From NCBI GenBank assembly GCA_964490635.1, contig CAZBCK010000044.1, positions 1-8,328 of the forward strand: a DNA stretch of 8,328 bases, in the 5' to 3' direction. This DNA is from JAYEHC01 sp964490635 (lineage in GTDB: Bacteria; Patescibacteriota; Minisyncoccia; JAHIHE01; JAGLIN01). Below the pieces are notes generated by a model that did not search any database, was not told the DNA's origin, and saw nothing but the letters and a program-made list of their open reading frames with translations. Position numbers and translations under genes: made by a program. Positions within the stretch are counted from its first letter, which is position 1; each line of letters opens with the position of its first letter. Shown here in pieces: positions 7,159 to 8,328 of the stretch.

Positions 7159-7160
7159 TT
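7111..7160 (+). repeat. Dispersed palindromic repeat forming the end of the deaminase gene
   Basis: Two adjacent hairpins follow ACACACCCC: ATTCGC/GCGAAT (7120-7125 and 7129-7134, loop TTC) and CCCTCT/AGAGGG (7139-7144 and 7147-7152, loop CA), then AATAATT. The compact double-hairpin form with a CCCTCT..AGAGGGG core is related in style to the elements in the methyltransferase gene. It supplies codons 480-494 of the amidohydrolase (THPIRFANYSLSRGE) and its TAA stop. I recall similar CACCCC-TTCGC repeats dispersed in other genomes, but copy number cannot be judged from one window. Confidence 0.65.
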
Positions 7161-7172
7161 AATAGGTTAGGG

Positions 7173-7200
7173 TTGACTAAAATTGTGGGATTAATATAAT
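7173..7200 (+). promoter_or_regulatory. Consensus-like sigma-70 promoter
   Basis: TTGACT (7173-7178, 5 of 6) and a perfect TATAAT (7195-7200) are separated by 16 bp. This is the best promoter match in the window. The start of transcription would be near 7206-7208, directly upstream of a GGAGG sequence (7209-7213). Confidence 0.65.
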
Positions 7201-7206
7201 TGTAAT

Positions 7207-7416
7207 ATGGAGGAGATAAGATAGAAGAAACCAAAGATGGACAAAAGAGAAGAATTTATGATGAAAAAAGATTCAGAAGAAAATTTCATCAGGAGGAATG
7301 TTTTGCAAATGTTATTCGGTGTCTAAAAATTACAAAAGAAAGGTTTAAACTTTCTGATGTATGTTTTTTGCTAAAGGGACGATTATAGCGTTGCTAAAGA
7401 TGTTCCTTTTCTTTTT
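7207..7416 (+). ncRNA. Orphan transcription unit, small RNA or small protein
   Basis: A strong promoter and an intrinsic terminator enclose about 210 nt with no clear gene, so a short independent transcript is likely. Three readings compete. It may be a non-coding RNA. It may encode a small basic protein: the frame from 7206 to the TAG at 7386-7388 is open for 60 codons and includes KDGQKRRIYDEKRFRRKF, but it has no ATG, GTG or TTG start at its front; GGAGG (7209-7213) lies 7 nt before an ATA codon at 7221. It may be a frameshifted remnant: ATG 7207 opens MEEIR and stops at once, and a -1 shift there would join the long frame. A separate ATG at 7237 gives only 29 residues. The open frame ends inside the terminator stem, which argues somewhat against a normal gene. 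Confidence 0.4.
7373..7416 (+). terminator. Intrinsic terminator
   Basis: AAAGGGAC (7373-7380) pairs with GTTCCTTT (7402-7409) with one G.U, a small inner stem TAGC/GCTA (7386-7389 and 7393-7396) fits in the loop, and a T-rich tract TTTTCTTTTT (7407-7416) follows. It closes the orphan transcript that begins at the promoter near 7173. Confidence 0.7.
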
Positions 7417-7447
7417 GCCAACTTGTTGATAGACTTAAATTATATGG

Positions 7448-7476
7448 TTGCAAGGTTATGGGTTGTTTGTTATGAG
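7448..7476 (+). promoter_or_regulatory. Weak candidate promoter for tRNA-Ser
   Basis: TTGCAA (7448-7453) and TATGAG (7471-7476) are spaced by 17 bp, each matching 4 of 6 positions, and the tRNA begins 14 bp downstream. A terminator stands between this site and the upstream transcript, so the tRNA needs its own promoter, which gives the match some weight. Confidence 0.3.
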
Positions 7477-7490
7477 TTATTAGTCAATTT

Positions 7491-7577
7491 GGAAGGGTGG
7501 CTGAGTGGTTGAAAGCGCTGCTCTCGAAAAGCAGTAGGCCAGCAATGGCCTCGCGGGTTCAAATCCCGCCCCTTCCG
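7491..7577 (+). tRNA. tRNA-Ser, anticodon CGA
   Basis: The 87-nt sequence folds as a class II tRNA. The acceptor stem pairs GGAAGGG (7491-7497) with CCCTTCC (7570-7576) and the discriminator base is G7577. The anticodon stem CTGCT/AGCAG holds the loop CTCGAAA with anticodon CGA (7525-7527), which reads UCG. A long variable arm, AGGCC/GGCCT, is typical of tRNA-Ser, and the T arm is GCGGG-TTCAAAT-CCCGC. CCA is not encoded; the next bases are CAG, so the tail must be added by the nucleotidyltransferase. Confidence 0.97.
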
Positions 7578-7669
7578 CAGTTTATAATGAAAGAACTCTT
7601 AACCAGCTATATTGTTAGTGAGCGATCAGTTAATCGTTAAAGATAAAGCAAATAATTAATTTCAAAAAT

Positions 7670-8328
7670 ATGTCACAAGATTTTTATTCAAAATTGGAAA
7701 CTTTACTTAAAAAGAATTCTCGGTTTGTAGATCAAGAAGGAGATTTGTTAAAAAGCAATGTTATTGATTGCGCTTATAAAGCAGATAAAAAATTGATTGA
7801 ATTATTATTAGAAAATAAAGAAGTTAAAAATAAATTTTTCTCAAAGATAAAATCCCCCTCTAATCCCCCTTTTTCAAAAGGGGAGGATTATTGGGTTTTT
7901 AATATTGATGATTTTGTGTTTTATATTCAGGATAAAAATTTTCTGGCTGATTCTTATACCAAATATCGCAATAAAATCGGATTTAATATTGATGGCAAGT
8001 TTTTGAACGAACGCAAAGAAGTGGCGCTGGTTTGGCCGTTTAAGGATTGCGTACTTGAAGGCGGGATGACTAAAGAAGATGAAAAGCGTAAAGAGATATT
8101 TTTCAATGAAATTTTAGCGCAGGATGAGATTGATAAATTGCTGGCTCCTAAAGTTTTGATTAACTGGAAAAGATATACGGCAGATGGCGAAACCTCCCTA
8201 ACCCCCCTTATCAGGGGGGAATCTTCCTGTTGCCCCCCTGATAAGGGGGGTTGGGGGGTTTTACGGCGCGATGAAAATGGCGTTCTTCGCGAAAACCTAA
8301 TTATCAAAGGCAATAATCTTTTAGCGCT
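7670..8328 (+). CDS. mod: Type III restriction-modification DNA methyltransferase (Mod), N-terminal part
   Basis: The reading frame is open from ATG 7670 to the window edge (219 complete codons), so the gene is cut by the edge, not broken. Mod proteins methylate adenine in an asymmetric target and give the type III complex its specificity; a Res subunit usually follows. The start (MSQDFYSKLETLLKKN, RFVDQEGDLLKSNVIDCAYKAD), the segment DKNFLADSYTKYRNKIG at 88-104, and the end RRDENGVLRENLIIKGNNLLA (199-219) match the N-terminal region that precedes the SAM-binding and DPPY motifs of adenine-specific Mod proteins; those catalytic motifs lie beyond the edge. Residues 62-72 and 175-198 do not look like the family: they are encoded by GC-rich palindromic repeats that were inserted in frame. 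No Shine-Dalgarno sequence precedes the start. The gene lies 92 bp after a tRNA gene, which would suit an acquired island. The related LlaGI-like systems share this N-terminal region and cannot be excluded. Confidence 0.8.
   Translation, partial: MSQDFYSKLETLLKKNSRFVDQEGDLLKSNVIDCAYKADKKLIELLLENKEVKNKFFSKIKSPSNPPFSKGEDYWVFNIDDFVFYIQDKNFLADSYTKYRNKIGFNIDGKFLNERKEVALVWPFKDCVLEGGMTKEDEKRKEIFFNEILAQDEIDKLLAPKVLINWKRYTADGETSLTPLIRGESSCCPPDKGGWGVLRRDENGVLRENLIIKGNNLLA
7851..7899 (+). repeat. Palindromic repeat inserted in frame in mod, first copy
   Basis: The core 7861-7890 is an imperfect palindrome from TAATCC to GGATTA, with perfect arms CCCCTTTT (7866-7873) and AAAAGGGG (7876-7883). It is preceded by AATCCCCCTC and followed by TTGGGTTTT. 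It encodes roughly S62-E72 of Mod (SPSNPPFSKGE), between family-like sequence FFSKI and YWVFNID. The TAATCCCCCTTTTT..AAAGGGG form is a type of dispersed repeat I recall from other bacterial genomes. Confidence 0.7.
8191..8260 (+). repeat. Palindromic repeat inserted in frame in mod, second copy
   Basis: A 70-bp inverted repeat has perfect 20-bp arms: AACCCCCCTTATCAGGGGGG (8200-8219) and its complement (8233-8252), around a 13-nt loop. Outside these, AACCTCCCT (8191-8199) pairs imperfectly with GGGGGGTT (8253-8260). It encodes about T175-L198 of Mod (TSLTPLIRGESSCC, then PPDKGGWGVL). The reading frame passes through without a stop and returns to family-like sequence at R199. Its GC content is far above that of the surrounding gene. 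Confidence 0.85.

Noticed and set aside
7851..8260. CRISPR array
   Set aside because: The two palindromic elements differ in sequence and length, are not regularly spaced, and lie within one open coding frame.
7954..8313. Minus-strand open frame of 119 codons at the right edge
   Set aside because: It is the complement of the mod gene, and its apparent low-complexity peptide is the other strand of the palindromic insert.

Overview
The window reads as a piece of an AT-rich bacterial chromosome with small genes, few Shine-Dalgarno sequences, the standard code (TGA, TAA and TAG all act as stops) and several GC-rich palindromic repeats, some lying inside genes. The single-membrane-pass protein with a long charged N-terminal region, the small multi-pass membrane protein and the repeat-derived peptides (SNPPFSKGE, TPLIRGE) fit a member of the Candidate Phyla Radiation / Patescibacteria (Parcubacteria-like). 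This placement is an inference from style; no phylogenetic marker was tested.

Layout, left to right, all genes on the + strand: (1) 1-168, AT-rich lead-in with a nested hairpin; (2) 169-600, a small three-helix membrane protein of unknown function; (3) 601-788, the pnp leader, which folds into a 74-nt near-perfect hairpin just upstream of a good ribosome binding site; (4) 789-2879, a complete polynucleotide phosphorylase; (5) 2880-3290, a 411-bp gap holding a weak terminator candidate and a 118-nt nested palindrome; (6) 3291-5537, a 748-residue single-pass protein with a disordered charged N-terminal half and a folded C-terminal domain; (7) 5674-7158, a membrane-anchored amidohydrolase of the SAH/MTA deaminase type whose last 15 residues come from a dispersed repeat; (8) 7159-7490, a consensus-like promoter and an intrinsic terminator that bound an orphan transcript of about 210 nt; (9) 7491-7577, tRNA-Ser(CGA); (10) 7670 to the right edge, the N-terminal part of a type III restriction-modification methyltransferase (Mod), with two palindromic elements inserted in frame.

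The genes do not form one obvious pathway. PNPase is a housekeeping RNA-decay enzyme. The charged membrane protein and the anchored deaminase both place their C-terminal domains outside the membrane, by the positive-inside rule. The Mod gene beside a tRNA may mark the edge of an accessory island. The theme that ties the window together is palindromic DNA: one RNA hairpin in the pnp leader that recalls the RNase III/PNPase autoregulatory leader of enterobacteria, one nested palindrome between genes, and three repeat elements that have become protein-coding sequence.
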